DNA of 64,000 bases from Acidimicrobiaceae bacterium (GCA_002717365.1 PBDJ01000027.1:1-64000), one strand, 5' to 3'. Counted from the first letter of the stretch, positions 25,716-35,359 are shown. The notes: generated by a model not told the origin, from the sequence alone. Made by a program: numbers and translations.

Positions 25716-25810
25716 GGCCTCATTGTTCAACAAGTAAAGATCCAATACCAACTAATAGAAACACCATTCACTAAGACTCGATGTCTAAGTAGCGATTGAG
25801 AGGATTTGCT

Positions 25811-26959
25811 ATGCGACACCCATTAAAGACACTTATAGCCACCTTGGTCATTTCTATGGTTGCAATCGGTTGTAGTTCTGAAGCGGACGAGAGTGCCGCT
25901 TCTGCCACAACGGCTGCTCCGGCCACAACGGCTGCTCCGGCCACAACGGCTGCTGGTGTTGAGCCAATCGGGGTCGCGATGCTGATCGCTGATTCCACTT
26001 GTGCGGATGAGGGTTATTTCCTCACGCATTGTGAAGGTCTCGAAGCGATTGGGGCCATGGACGGAGTCGAGTGGACTGCGCTTGAGGAATTCATTCCTGT
26101 GACCGAGGAATACACGCAGCTCACTGAGCAGTACATCGCTGATGGTGCCAGTATTGTGATTGATCCGGGAGCAGTCGGTGATGTCTTCCTGGACGGATGT
26201 TCTGGTATGGGTGTTGCCTGTTTCCAGACGTATGGCCTTCCAGATGCTGACGGAAACTTTGCGGATGATGTCGTGGCTTACTACCCACGGCACTGGGAAT
26301 CCGCTTACCTGTCAGGTGTCGCAGCTGGGCATGTGACAGAAACTGGCCACCTCGGGTACGTGGTTTCGTTCGATGTTCCTCTCATCGTCGCAAACGTAAA
26401 CGCGTTCCTGATGGGCTGTCAGTCCGTCCGAAGTGACTGCATGATCAGCACGGTGACGATCAACTCTTGGTACGACCCGCCACAGGAGGTCGAAGCCACT
26501 AACGCTTTGGTCAACGGCGGCGCTGATGTTCTCTTCGGCTTCATCGATGATCCTTCGGTGATCGCGACAGCAGAGGAGCGCGGTGTTTGGGCCGTCACGA
26601 TGTTCAAGGACATGCGCCGCTTCGGTGAGAACGCTTACCTGACTTCTGCCCTGATGAACTGGGATGACTTCTACACAGAAGAGGTCGGAAACGTTCTCAA
26701 CGGCACATGGACTGGTGGACGCCTAGAACTATTCGACCTTGGTGTAGGCCATGACATCGATGCGTTCGGAGCCAACGTGCCTGCGGACGTACAGAGTGCC
26801 GTGATGGACGTGCGTCAACAGATGCTCGACGGTTCCTTCAACCCGTTCGTCGGACCTATCTACGACACCAATGGTGAAATGCAGATTGGTGCTGGAGAGG
26901 AACTCACGGACGACTACATGTACTCCAAGTGGGATTGGTACATCGACGGCGTCGGGTGA
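25811..26959 (+). CDS. BMP-family ABC transporter substrate-binding lipoprotein
   Basis: 382 aa from the ATG at 25811 (GAGAGGA upstream; the track's TTG at 25796 is less likely). Lipoprotein signal 'TLVISMVAIGCSSE' with lipobox Cys, then a short Ala-Thr-Pro linker encoded by an 18-bp tandem repeat (25904-25954, about 2.8 copies). After it comes a PnrA/BMP fold ('ADSTCADEGYFLTHCEGLEA', 'GVAAGHVTETGHLGYV', 'GGADVLFGFIDDPSVI'). The family binds nucleosides and related molecules, and some members bind other small metabolites. It starts a four-gene importer operon with the ATPase and two permeases that follow. Confidence 0.9.
   Translation: MRHPLKTLIATLVISMVAIGCSSEADESAASATTAAPATTAAPATTAAGVEPIGVAMLIADSTCADEGYFLTHCEGLEAIGAMDGVEWTALEEFIPVTEEYTQLTEQYIADGASIVIDPGAVGDVFLDGCSGMGVACFQTYGLPDADGNFADDVVAYYPRHWESAYLSGVAAGHVTETGHLGYVVSFDVPLIVANVNAFLMGCQSVRSDCMISTVTINSWYDPPQEVEATNALVNGGADVLFGFIDDPSVIATAEERGVWAVTMFKDMRRFGENAYLTSALMNWDDFYTEEVGNVLNGTWTGGRLELFDLGVGHDIDAFGANVPADVQSAVMDVRQQMLDGSFNPFVGPIYDTNGEMQIGAGEELTDDYMYSKWDWYIDGVG
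25904..25954 (+). repeat. 18-bp tandem repeat (2.8 copies) in lipoprotein linker
   Basis: GCCACAACGGCTGCTCCG repeated head to tail, encoding ATTAAP units between the lipidated Cys and the binding domain. Copy number probably varies between strains. Confidence 0.85.
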
Positions 26960-27017
26960 GGTTTGATTCAAAAGAGTGCTTCACGGCAGATGGGCCCTAC
27001 ATAGACAACGCTGGTAC

Positions 27018-27046
27018 GGGGGAACTCCGAAATCGGGGGTTCCCCC
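27018..27046 (+). promoter_or_regulatory. Intercistronic hairpin between binding protein and ATPase genes
   Basis: GGGGGAAC / GTTCCCCC arms with an inner CCG-AAAT-CGG stem, 59 bp after the binding-protein stop, and no T tract. Hairpins here commonly act as partial terminators or mRNA stabilisers that favour the binding protein over the membrane components. The effect is inferred. Confidence 0.55.
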
Positions 27047-27139
27047 GGCCAGTGGGCCGAGTTGGGCGGGTAGTAGGTCCAGATTCGAAGGATGCTCCTG
27101 CCCTTGAAGGATCATTTACCTGGTGAGGGGATTTAGGAA

Positions 27140-28690
27140 ATGATTGTCGAGGACAATGCCCCACGGTCGGCGATCGCACCCCTCGTGGAAATGCGTGAAG
27201 TCACCAAACAGTTTGGCAGTTTGACAGCAGTTAACCGCGTTGACCTGGACATTCATGCAGGTGAAGTCCATGCAATTCTCGGTGAGAATGGCGCGGGAAA
27301 AACAACACTCATGAATGTCCTCACAGGACTCCTCAAGCCTGATTCAGGTCAAATATTCCTTGATGGATCAGAAATCTCCATCTCTTCGCCGCGGAAAGCA
27401 CTTGAACTGGGAATCGGTATTGTCCACCAGCACTTTCGTCTAGTCGAGAACTTTACTGCCGCCGAGAATCTCCACCTCGGCTGGAACGACACACCTCGAC
27501 TCGCGGGCAACAAGGATCTCATTGACCGGACACATGCCTTGGCAAAGCAATTCAACCTTGACGTTGAACCCAATGCCCGGATCTGGCAGTTATCCGTTGG
27601 CGAACAACAGCGTGTTGCAATCTTGCGCACACTGTCACGCGGAGCCCGAATCCTGATACTGGATGAACCAACTGCAGTTCTAACTCCGCCCGAAGCCGAG
27701 CGACTATTTGAAATGCTTCGCGGCCTCGCAGAAAGCAGTAACCGTGCCGTGATCTTCATTTCCCACAAACTGGACGAAGTAATCACTGCTTCCGATCAGG
27801 TAACAGTCCTCCGAGCAGGTAGTCGTGTCAACACACTGAGAACGGTTGACTGCAATCAAGAACTTTTAGCAGAGATGATGATCGGCCGACACCTAGACAC
27901 CCAACCTGCTCCACCTGCCAAGGATTTGGGTCCGGCGGTACTGGTTGGAAAAAGAATCGTAGTCAGAAATGACCGCGGACTTCCTGCACTGGAGAACATC
28001 GATCTTGAACTCCGATCAGGTGAAATCATCGGAGTAGCGGGAGTTGCCGGAAATGGACAACGAGAGTTATCTGAAGTTCTCACAGGACTCCGTTCTATAG
28101 ATACCGGACAGATTTTCGTGGGTGATCAAGAGCTAACCAATGCGGACCCAGCAGATTTTCTTCGAGCCGGAATAGGCCACATCCCCGAAGACCGCTATTC
28201 CTCTGGCCTTGTCTCATCCGAATCAATCGAACACAACGCCATTCTTCGCGCCTTTCGAGACCCACCAATCCGGCGGGGCCTATTCCTCAGCCCAGCAGAT
28301 ATCAAGAACCATGCAGAACAGTTGGTTAATACGGTCAAGATTGCAGTTAGAGACCTGAGGTCTAGTGTCCGAGCACTTTCCGGCGGAAATGCACAGCGAT
28401 TACTCACAGGACGTGAGATTGCTGCCGCATCAAAGGTGCTTGTGGCCGTCCACCCCACGCGAGGACTTGATGTCGGGGCGGCTGAGGCAGTTCGTCAAGT
28501 ACTACTGAAGGCCCGAGATTCAGGAGTTGGGATTCTCTTAATATCTGAAGATCTTTCAGAATTGCTGAGTTTGGCTGATCGTATTGTTGTGATGTTCCGG
28601 GGGCGATTGACCGGTGAGTTCAACAAGTACGAATACGACGTCAACACCCTTGGTCTACTAATGGGCGGCAGCCCGGTAGAAGTCAGTTAG
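27140..28690 (+). CDS. BMP-type ABC transporter ATP-binding protein (two nucleotide-binding domains)
   Basis: 516 aa protein with two fused ABC domains, as in RbsA, YufO and RnsB. First domain: Walker A 'GENGAGKTTLM', signature 'LSVGEQQRVAIL', Walker B 'ILILDEPTAVLTP'. Second domain: degenerate Walker A 'GVAGNGQRELSE', signature 'LSGGNAQRLLTGRE' and 'VAVHPTRGLDVG' in the Walker B position. The degenerate second site is normal for this family. It follows the binding protein after a 180-bp gap with a hairpin and precedes two permeases by 10 bp. Confidence 0.93.
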   Translation: MIVEDNAPRSAIAPLVEMREVTKQFGSLTAVNRVDLDIHAGEVHAILGENGAGKTTLMNVLTGLLKPDSGQIFLDGSEISISSPRKALELGIGIVHQHFRLVENFTAAENLHLGWNDTPRLAGNKDLIDRTHALAKQFNLDVEPNARIWQLSVGEQQRVAILRTLSRGARILILDEPTAVLTPPEAERLFEMLRGLAESSNRAVIFISHKLDEVITASDQVTVLRAGSRVNTLRTVDCNQELLAEMMIGRHLDTQPAPPAKDLGPAVLVGKRIVVRNDRGLPALENIDLELRSGEIIGVAGVAGNGQRELSEVLTGLRSIDTGQIFVGDQELTNADPADFLRAGIGHIPEDRYSSGLVSSESIEHNAILRAFRDPPIRRGLFLSPADIKNHAEQLVNTVKIAVRDLRSSVRALSGGNAQRLLTGREIAAASKVLVAVHPTRGLDVGAAEAVRQVLLKARDSGVGILLISEDLSELLSLADRIVVMFRGRLTGEFNKYEYDVNTLGLLMGGSPVEVS

Positions 28691-28700
28691 GGATATTGCC

Positions 28701-29903
28701 ATGTCAGGTGAGATCACATCTTCTATGGAGAGTGAATCAATTCAATCTTTGCAAGATCCCAGAGAACGAAAGCCACGCAGTTGGAAGATTGAATTAAGGA
28801 CAGATAATCCTAAGAGAGGCTTATACCGGCTATCTGCAATCTTACTAGGAGTTTGCATTGCACTAATTGCCATTCAACTTGGAATTAGCGAGGGGAATGC
28901 TTTCGAACGAATCCTAAAAGCAACTGTTGGTAGTAGGAGAGGAATAGAAAACGTCCTCGAACTGGCGGCGCCCCTAATGGTAACCGGGCTTGCAGCAGCC
29001 ATTGCAATAAAACTTGGTGCCTGGAACGTCGGTGTCGAGGGACAATTCTTTATGGGTGCTTGGGCCGCAGCAGGTATTGCCTTCGCTCTAGATGGTCTTT
29101 CTGGTCCACCGCTCCTAACACTCATGTTCATGGGTGCCACCGGAGCTGGCGCTGTCTGGATGCTCATCCCTGCTCTCGCACGCGCCTATCTGAATATCAG
29201 CGAAATCCTTACAACCTTGATGCTTAATTTCGTAGCGATGGCCTTCCTCGCGTACTGGACGACTGGCCCATGGCGGGACCCCCGCTCCCAGGGGGCTGTC
29301 CTCGCAACTCCAAAGCTTCCTGAACAAACAAGACTTCCAACAACCTCAATCGCCGGAGTCGAAATAGGATTTGGCATCTTCATCGGGTTGGTTCTGGCAA
29401 TACTCCTCACGACCATATTCCGTAAGTCAGTTCTCGGATATATGGTCACAACGGTTGGAGCCAGCGAGCGCGCTGGAGCATACGCTGGTATAAAAGTCCG
29501 CCGGCTCCTAGTAACAGTTCTCCTCGCATCCGGTGCTGCCGCCGGTCTCGCCGGCGTAACCCATATGACCGGCGGGGCAATCAACCGGTACTCGACCTCT
29601 CTCTCGAGCAACACTGGCTACATGGGAATCGCTGTCGCAGTTCTCGCCGGAGGGTCATTCCTCGGAACCGCCGCGATGGCTCTGGTCGTAGGAGCGATCG
29701 TCGCTGCCGGAAATTCATTACGTATCTTGGACGTCGGATCTGAACTAGGTCGATTTGGGCTGACCGGATTCATACTAGTTATAGCAGCAGTAGGTGAAGG
29801 ACTCTCCCGCTACCGACTCGTCCGGCGCCGTCCAATCGACGCAGCAAATATTGCTGATTCTCCACCCACCGCGACCAATTCAACAGAGGATACGAATACT
29901 TAA
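28701..29903 (+). CDS. BMP-type ABC transporter permease 1
   Basis: 400 aa BPD_transp_2 family permease. A hydrophilic N-terminus of about 45 residues is followed by about nine to ten hydrophobic segments (for example 'LSAILLGVCIALIAIQLGI'). 'KLGAWNVGVEGQFFMGAWAAAG' is the family's EAA-like cytoplasmic loop region for nucleoside-type importers. It ends directly against the next ATG (TAA then ATG at 29904). With permease 2 it forms the membrane channel. Confidence 0.9.
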   Translation: MSGEITSSMESESIQSLQDPRERKPRSWKIELRTDNPKRGLYRLSAILLGVCIALIAIQLGISEGNAFERILKATVGSRRGIENVLELAAPLMVTGLAAAIAIKLGAWNVGVEGQFFMGAWAAAGIAFALDGLSGPPLLTLMFMGATGAGAVWMLIPALARAYLNISEILTTLMLNFVAMAFLAYWTTGPWRDPRSQGAVLATPKLPEQTRLPTTSIAGVEIGFGIFIGLVLAILLTTIFRKSVLGYMVTTVGASERAGAYAGIKVRRLLVTVLLASGAAAGLAGVTHMTGGAINRYSTSLSSNTGYMGIAVAVLAGGSFLGTAAMALVVGAIVAAGNSLRILDVGSELGRFGLTGFILVIAAVGEGLSRYRLVRRRPIDAANIADSPPTATNSTEDTNT

Positions 29904-30839
29904 ATGGAACTTGATCTCTGGCAAGAAACTCTGCTCCAAGCGATTGTTCTTGGCACTCCTCTGCTTTTCGTGGCTTCCGGTGAACTCCTTGGACAAAAGG
30001 TGGGAGTATTTAACATCGGCATAGAGGGTGTCATGCTGATGGGAGCTGTAGCTGGTTTTGTAGGCATGCACGAATCCAGCAATATCGCAATTGGCATCCT
30101 CAGTGCTGCAGTATTTGGGGCACTATTTTCATCTCTATTTGCACTCGCAACTGTTGTATTCCGCGCCAATCAGGTGGTCTCTGGATTTGGTCTATGGCTG
30201 TTAGGATTAGGATTATCAAGCCAAATAGGACGTGGCTATACCGGAATTAGAGCTAGTAATCCTATCGAACGGTGGGAAATTCCATTACTGCACGACATTC
30301 CGATTTTCGGCCCAGTATTGTTCGCACATCTTTGGGCCGTATATCTTGCATTTCTTTCCCCCCTTTTGCTGTGGTTTATCTTACAGAGAACACGCCATGG
30401 GTTGAATATCAGATCGATCGGTGAGGACCCCGCCGCCGCCGACACAACCGGCGTTGCAGTGACTGCGTGGAGATTCCTCTATGTCTCTCTCGGTGGTGGC
30501 TTAGTTGGCTTGGGTGGAGCCTTCCTCTCACTTGGCACCTCACAAACTTTTACACAGTTCATGACTAGTGGCCTTGGCTGGATTGGACTGGCGATAGTGA
30601 TGTTCGCTGGCTGGCAACCGCTACGACTAATCCTGGGTGCCTACCTCTTCGGAGGACTTCGAGCTCTAGATTTCGCCGCTCAATCAGCCGACTGGAACAT
30701 TCCATCAGAATTTCTTGCCATGCTGCCCTTCTTAGGGACACTGTTGGTGCTGCTAGTCGGCGCATGGCGATTTAGAAATCGTCCAGGTGCAAGTGCCGCA
30801 CCTGCTGCACTTGGAATATCCTTCTTTCGCGGAGGGTGA
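29904..30839 (+). CDS. BMP-type ABC transporter permease 2
   Basis: 311 aa second permease of the BPD_transp_2 family with 'GEGQ'-like loop 'GVFNIGIEGVMLMGAVAGFV' and about eight hydrophobic segments. Its start abuts the stop of permease 1. The pair RnsC/RnsD- or YufP/YufQ-like architecture confirms a complete BMP importer: binding protein, double ATPase and two permeases. It is followed 9 bp later by an amidohydrolase, so transport and catabolism are probably co-transcribed. Confidence 0.9.
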   Translation: MELDLWQETLLQAIVLGTPLLFVASGELLGQKVGVFNIGIEGVMLMGAVAGFVGMHESSNIAIGILSAAVFGALFSSLFALATVVFRANQVVSGFGLWLLGLGLSSQIGRGYTGIRASNPIERWEIPLLHDIPIFGPVLFAHLWAVYLAFLSPLLLWFILQRTRHGLNIRSIGEDPAAADTTGVAVTAWRFLYVSLGGGLVGLGGAFLSLGTSQTFTQFMTSGLGWIGLAIVMFAGWQPLRLILGAYLFGGLRALDFAAQSADWNIPSEFLAMLPFLGTLLVLLVGAWRFRNRPGASAAPAALGISFFRGG

Positions 30840-30848
30840 AAGGCCAGG

Positions 30849-31736
30849 ATGATTAAAGCCATAGACGTTCATACCCATCCCTCCGATGCCTGCACCCACC
30901 GGCGCCAAGGAGAGTGGCTGGAACACGCAGAACGCTATTTCAAGCAACCACAGACAGAGATCACCCTCGACCAGCAAGCCGACCTCTACCGAGAGCGTGA
31001 AATGTTGGCGGTGGTTCTTGCCCTCGACGAGGAAACCGTTACAGGCCGGCCCCCTGACTCCAACGACGAACTCGCGGCGGCCGTAGCGCGTAACTCAGAC
31101 GTCTTAGTTGGCTTTGGTTCAGTCGACCCAGCGAAGGGCGCTCTAGCAGTGAGGGAAGTACATCGATGCGTGGAGGATCTCGGGCTCCGAGGCATGAAGT
31201 TTATGCCTCTTACCCAAGCTTTCTTTTTGGACGACCCATCCGTACGACCGGTCTTTGAAGCCTGTGCCGACCTGTCTGTACCGGTAATGATCCATACCGG
31301 TACAACTGGCATCGGAGCGGGTGCACCCGGAGGAATGGGTATCCGGTTGAAGTACGGTCGTCCAATTCCCCACTTGGACGATCTCGCAGCCGAAATACCT
31401 CAGCTGACAATAATTGGGGCCCATCCCGGTTGGCCCTGGTGCGAGGAGATGATCGCCGTCATGTGGCATAAGGCCAACGTGTTCATGGACCTCTCGGGCT
31501 GGGCGCCGAAATACCTACCAGAATCCATAATTCAGAATGCGAATACCCTTCTGAAGGATCGAGTTCTCTTTGGTTCTGACTTCCCTGTCTTCCATCCTGA
31601 TCGATGGATGTCCGAGTTTGCGGAAGCGGATTTCCGTGATGAAGTGAGGGATGGAATCCTTCGAGAGAATGCTGCTCGACTACTTGGAATCAATCTTGAT
31701 GCTTGTGTGCCAGGAAGCCCAATTCCATATACATAG
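30849..31736 (+). CDS. Amidohydrolase family 2 protein (TIM-barrel metal hydrolase/decarboxylase)
   Basis: 295 aa. 'AIDVHTHPSDAC' supplies the H-x-H metal ligands, 'VPVMIHTGTTG' and 'LTIIGAHPGWPWCEEMI' supply further His, and 'VLFGSDFPVFHPDRWM' the catalytic Asp. This is the same layout as 47024-47947 (where 'FVLAHAGMAWWEEA' and 'FFGSDWPAL' correspond), so the island has two related copies. The family includes decarboxylases and ring hydrolases; the substrate is unknown. It is coupled to the importer operon by a 9-bp gap. Confidence 0.87.
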   Translation: MIKAIDVHTHPSDACTHRRQGEWLEHAERYFKQPQTEITLDQQADLYREREMLAVVLALDEETVTGRPPDSNDELAAAVARNSDVLVGFGSVDPAKGALAVREVHRCVEDLGLRGMKFMPLTQAFFLDDPSVRPVFEACADLSVPVMIHTGTTGIGAGAPGGMGIRLKYGRPIPHLDDLAAEIPQLTIIGAHPGWPWCEEMIAVMWHKANVFMDLSGWAPKYLPESIIQNANTLLKDRVLFGSDFPVFHPDRWMSEFAEADFRDEVRDGILRENAARLLGINLDACVPGSPIPYT

Positions 31737-31790
31737 AGGGAACAGGAGAGGTCGGTTGCTTGGGCAACCCACCGATAGGTACGTAGAAAC

Positions 31791-33446
31791 ATGTCGATTG
31801 AGATAGAGCGCGACCTTCCGGTTCAAGTACGCGACGGAACCGTCCTGAAGGTAGATGTTTACCGCCCTACCAACTCAGATTCCTACCCTGGCCTCTTACT
31901 CCGCACTCCATATAGCAAGGACACTCCCCAAACAATTGGCTATGCGCACCCTATTTGGTACGCGCGGCATGGATTCCTGGTAGTCGTCGGTGATACCAGA
32001 GGAAGGTTCAAATCTGAGGGAAGCTTTTTCCCACTCCTTCACGAGGCCCAGGACACCCTCGACACCCTGAACTGGATGCGAAAACTTCCGGGTGTCCGGC
32101 CAGACCGTCTAGGAATGTACGGGTATTCCTATTCGGGATGGACGCAGTTGCTAACGGCGACCAGCGGTGATTCTCGCCTCTCTGCGATCGCTCCTGCATT
32201 TTGCAGTGCCGGTCTATACGAACTCTTTTTCACTAACGGAGTACTGAACCTCGCCTTTGCCCAGTCATGGAGTCTCCAAGTTGCCCTAATGGAGGCACAG
32301 GTGAGCGGCGATAGACCAGCCTGCGCCTTGCTCCAGGAAGCATTGGCGGGCATCCCAGGTATCTACTCGCACCTTCCCGTCGATGAAATGACGGCTCTTC
32401 GCTCAACCGGGCTATCTCCCTTCTACTTTGATGCACTCCAGCATTCTGAGAACTCCGACCCTTATTGGAATCCGCTTCGAGCTAAGAAGGAGCGCCTAGC
32501 CGAGCTAAACGTTCCAGCTCTCCATATTGGGGGCTGGTATGACACTTTCATCGATCAGTCCACAGAGAACTTTCAAATGGCATCGGCTCAGCCCAACCAG
32601 CACCTCCTTGTCGGACCCTGGTATCACATGCCTTGGGCACAGCAGGTCGGCGAGATTGATTTTGGCGAAGACGCACGTAATGAGATCGACCACATACAGA
32701 GGGAATGGTTCGCTCACTGGTTGCAGAACGAGCCTGACCGACCAGCAGATCTTCCGAGAGTTCGACTCTTTGTCATGGGGAGAAATTCTTGGCAGGACGA
32801 GGATGCTTGGCCGCCTAGCAGGTCTCGGCCATTAACGTTTTTTCTTCATAGTGCCGGCCTAGCCAATTCATCCAATGGTGACGGAACTCTTGGACTGGAA
32901 GCCCCGACAGATGAGCCGGAAGACATCTTTGCCTATGACCCGAATCTGCCCGTACCAAGCGTAGGCGGCAATTCTTGTTGTGTTCCCGAATTCGCACCTA
33001 TGGGTGCACGCGATCAACGATCTATCGAGATGCGTAATGACGTTCTCGTCTACACGTCAGAAATATTGACTTCTCCGGTTGAGGTCATCGGTGAAGCTTG
33101 GATTCGTTTCTTTGTGGCCACCACCGCCGCAACAACTGACTTCACAGCAAAGCTTGTTGACGTGTATCCAGACGGACGTGCAATCAACATTGTCGATTCA
33201 ATTTTTAGGGTCCAACCTAGGACAGACCAAATCCTTGAAGTCTCAGAGGCTATTGGCGTGACTGCAATTGTCTTTCAGGAAGGGCATCGGATTCGATTGG
33301 AGATTTCTAGTAGCAGCTTTCCCACATACGAACGGTCGCTGAATTCTGTTGGCTCTCGGGATCAGTTTGACGGTCAGGTTGCCCTACAACGCGTATTTCA
33401 CAACAGCGATAGACCCTCTGCGCTAGTCCTTCCGGTCATCGAATGA
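31791..33446 (+). CDS. CocE/NonD-type serine hydrolase (X-Pro dipeptidyl-peptidase-like)
   Basis: 551 aa. The N-terminal alpha/beta-hydrolase domain has 'VDVYRPTNSDSYPGLLLRTPY', a GXSXG nucleophile in 'LGMYGYSYSGWTQLL', and an acid/His pair later ('LHIGGWYDTFIDQS', 'LLVGPWYHMPW'). The C-terminal half is the jelly-roll domain of the S15/CocE family ('VEVIGEAWIRFFVATTAATTDF', 'HRIRLEISSSSFPTYERS'). No signal peptide, so it is cytoplasmic. The family hydrolyses esters and amides (cocaine esterase, glutaryl acylases). It is the last gene of the rightward block and converges on a GNAT gene 26 bp away. Confidence 0.9.
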   Translation: MSIEIERDLPVQVRDGTVLKVDVYRPTNSDSYPGLLLRTPYSKDTPQTIGYAHPIWYARHGFLVVVGDTRGRFKSEGSFFPLLHEAQDTLDTLNWMRKLPGVRPDRLGMYGYSYSGWTQLLTATSGDSRLSAIAPAFCSAGLYELFFTNGVLNLAFAQSWSLQVALMEAQVSGDRPACALLQEALAGIPGIYSHLPVDEMTALRSTGLSPFYFDALQHSENSDPYWNPLRAKKERLAELNVPALHIGGWYDTFIDQSTENFQMASAQPNQHLLVGPWYHMPWAQQVGEIDFGEDARNEIDHIQREWFAHWLQNEPDRPADLPRVRLFVMGRNSWQDEDAWPPSRSRPLTFFLHSAGLANSSNGDGTLGLEAPTDEPEDIFAYDPNLPVPSVGGNSCCVPEFAPMGARDQRSIEMRNDVLVYTSEILTSPVEVIGEAWIRFFVATTAATTDFTAKLVDVYPDGRAINIVDSIFRVQPRTDQILEVSEAIGVTAIVFQEGHRIRLEISSSSFPTYERSLNSVGSRDQFDGQVALQRVFHNSDRPSALVLPVIE

Positions 33447-33472
33447 GTCCCGAAAAGGCCCAAACTGGGTAA

Positions 33473-34330
33473 TTAGCATGCAATCGAAGGTAGGACCACC
33501 CCTTGCGGCTCTCGATAACTCCCGCGACTCATCAGGGAGAGCGGTTGCTCTATTCGAAGTCCTTGCTTGAGGCACCACATCAATAGATCAGTAGATCTCA
33601 GAGGTAAGAGAAACCCTGAGCCGCGAATACGGTCGGCCGCTGAGACCAAGGCCATGACAGCGGCAGAGTCTCGCCCCACCGTATGTCCCCCAAAGCCAAT
33701 ATTGGTCGTATACGCCGAAACCCGGCCACCGAGCTCAGCCAAGAAAGCGTTACCTGCTGAGATTGCATCTTGCAATTCCCAATTTCTACTAAAGCCTTGC
33801 GTGAACTGGCAAAGTTCCCTGCACTCTTCTAGATCTGAGATCTCCACTGCACGAACATGATGATCCGGCACGTCCAACCTGCGCAATGTTCCCCTCATCG
33901 CGGCCAAGGGTTCACGAATTTCAAAGCCCTGTTTGAGGTACAAGGCCATGGACCTTCCGTGGTAAGCGGCTTGCACTAGACGAACACCGGAAGCCTTGCG
34001 CCGATCCGAACGTTCAAGGGCGTCCCCCAGAAGCAGCTGGCCTACCCCCTCATTCTGCGCCTGCCGCAGAACTGTGATCGGACCTAGTCCAACTATCTCC
34101 GCGCGCTCATCTAAAAAGTTGCTGCCAACAATTTCTCCGTTGCGTTCAGCGACTGCACAATAGAATCCCTCGTGCTCCAGCATCGCCGAAACGACTCGAA
34201 CTGTGGCTTCCACCGAGGGGAAGTCGGGTTGAAAGTTGTGCTCTGTGGCTATATCCCAGAATGCATCAAAACATATCTGGGCACATTCTTGAGTATCTTC
34301 AATTCGACCTTCACGAATGACTAGGTCCAT
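33473..34330 (-). CDS. GNAT-family N-acetyltransferase, two domains
   Basis: 285 aa. The N-terminal GNAT domain (about residues 1-130) has 'VLRQAQNEGVGQLLLGDALE', which corresponds to the acetyl-CoA-binding Q/R-x-x-G-x-G/A loop, and 'GVRLVQAAYHGRSMALYLKQGF'. The C-terminal half resembles a second, more degenerate acyltransferase domain. It is the last gene of the leftward block, 79 bp after the SDR. It may acetylate the substrate, a product or an amine by-product; the target is unknown. Confidence 0.82.
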   Translation of the reverse strand: MDLVIREGRIEDTQECAQICFDAFWDIATEHNFQPDFPSVEATVRVVSAMLEHEGFYCAVAERNGEIVGSNFLDERAEIVGLGPITVLRQAQNEGVGQLLLGDALERSDRRKASGVRLVQAAYHGRSMALYLKQGFEIREPLAAMRGTLRRLDVPDHHVRAVEISDLEECRELCQFTQGFSRNWELQDAISAGNAFLAELGGRVSAYTTNIGFGGHTVGRDSAAVMALVSAADRIRGSGFLLPLRSTDLLMWCLKQGLRIEQPLSLMSRGSYREPQGVVLPSIAC

Positions 34331-34409
34331 CTCGAACGGCCCTCAATACATTTCTCTAGCTCACTTGGTGATTTTTCTTCCAAGTTCTCAAACTGCAGAA
34401 ATTGTTGCC

Positions 34410-35189
34410 CTAAGACAAAGCGTCAAGATCTGCATGCCCATAAGAGAATCCGCCGTTAGGGCTAATAAGCTCACCCGTCATATACTCCGCTTCGTTGGAA
34501 GCAAGGTAGACCGCGAGAGCACCAACTTCCTCGGGACGACCAAATCTTCCAACTGCAATACATTCTTGCAAAAGTCGTAATTCTTCAGCAGGAATCATCG
34601 CACTCAATGGGGTATCGAAGTAGCCGGGGCGAATGGCATTTACCGTCACCCCGCGAGAAGCAACTTCGCGAGACAGCGATCGAACTAGGCCATCAATGCC
34701 GCCCTTGGCTGCTCCATAGTGGGTTTCGTATGCCACACCCGTTGTCGAAACAATTGACGAAATGCAGATGACCCGACCAAACCCTCTTTCGAGCATTCCA
34801 GGCAAGCCATAGCGGGTACAAAGAAATGTGCCATCAAGATGAATCCCTAGCATCTCTCGCCACTCGGCAAATGTCATCTCTTCGAATCGAACAATGGTTG
34901 CGATTCCAGCGACATTCACCACGATATCAATATCACCGACTCCGGCCTTTGCCGCTTCATATGCCGCTTGGACATTTGCTTCGTCGGTCACATCAAGCTG
35001 AATCGCCTCAAATCTCTGATCTGGGAATCTGGAAGAAAGATTATCTGCAGTAACAGCCGCAGCATCTTCGAGAATATCTGTTACGGCAACGGAAGCTCCT
35101 TGACCAGCAAGACTTTCAGCGATGGCCGACCCCAGGCCACCACCTGCGCCTGTAACCAATGCATTTCGTCCGGTGAGATCAAACATCAT
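34410..35189 (-). CDS. Short-chain dehydrogenase/reductase (SDR)
   Basis: 259 aa classical SDR. NAD(P) binding 'ALVTGAGGGLGSAIAESLAG', 'VVNVAGIATI' (N-A-G), catalytic Ser in 'ICISSIVSTTG' and Y-x-x-x-K in 'HYGAAKGGIDGL'. The track starts at a GTG at 35201, but the sequence GGGAAGGAAG lies between it and the tandem ATG codons at 35189 and 35186. I therefore use 35189. It probably oxidises a hydroxyacyl or alcohol intermediate of the island pathway (inference). It is followed by the GNAT gene and preceded by 170 bp without a gene. Confidence 0.9.
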   Translation of the reverse strand: MMFDLTGRNALVTGAGGGLGSAIAESLAGQGASVAVTDILEDAAAVTADNLSSRFPDQRFEAIQLDVTDEANVQAAYEAAKAGVGDIDIVVNVAGIATIVRFEEMTFAEWREMLGIHLDGTFLCTRYGLPGMLERGFGRVICISSIVSTTGVAYETHYGAAKGGIDGLVRSLSREVASRGVTVNAIRPGYFDTPLSAMIPAEELRLLQECIAVGRFGRPEEVGALAVYLASNEAEYMTGELISPNGGFSYGHADLDALS

Positions 35190-35359
35190 CTTCCTTCCCA
35201 CGCTGTCTCGTATTTCTCAATAGTGCTAGAACATCTCACAGATCACAGTCCTCAATAGTCAGGACACAAACCGAAAGATTGCTCAACCGATTACGTAGAT
35301 CGTACTGGTCAACCAGAAGGGTCGCCAATGTCAAGTCGACCAGAAGGTCAGGCTTAGGT

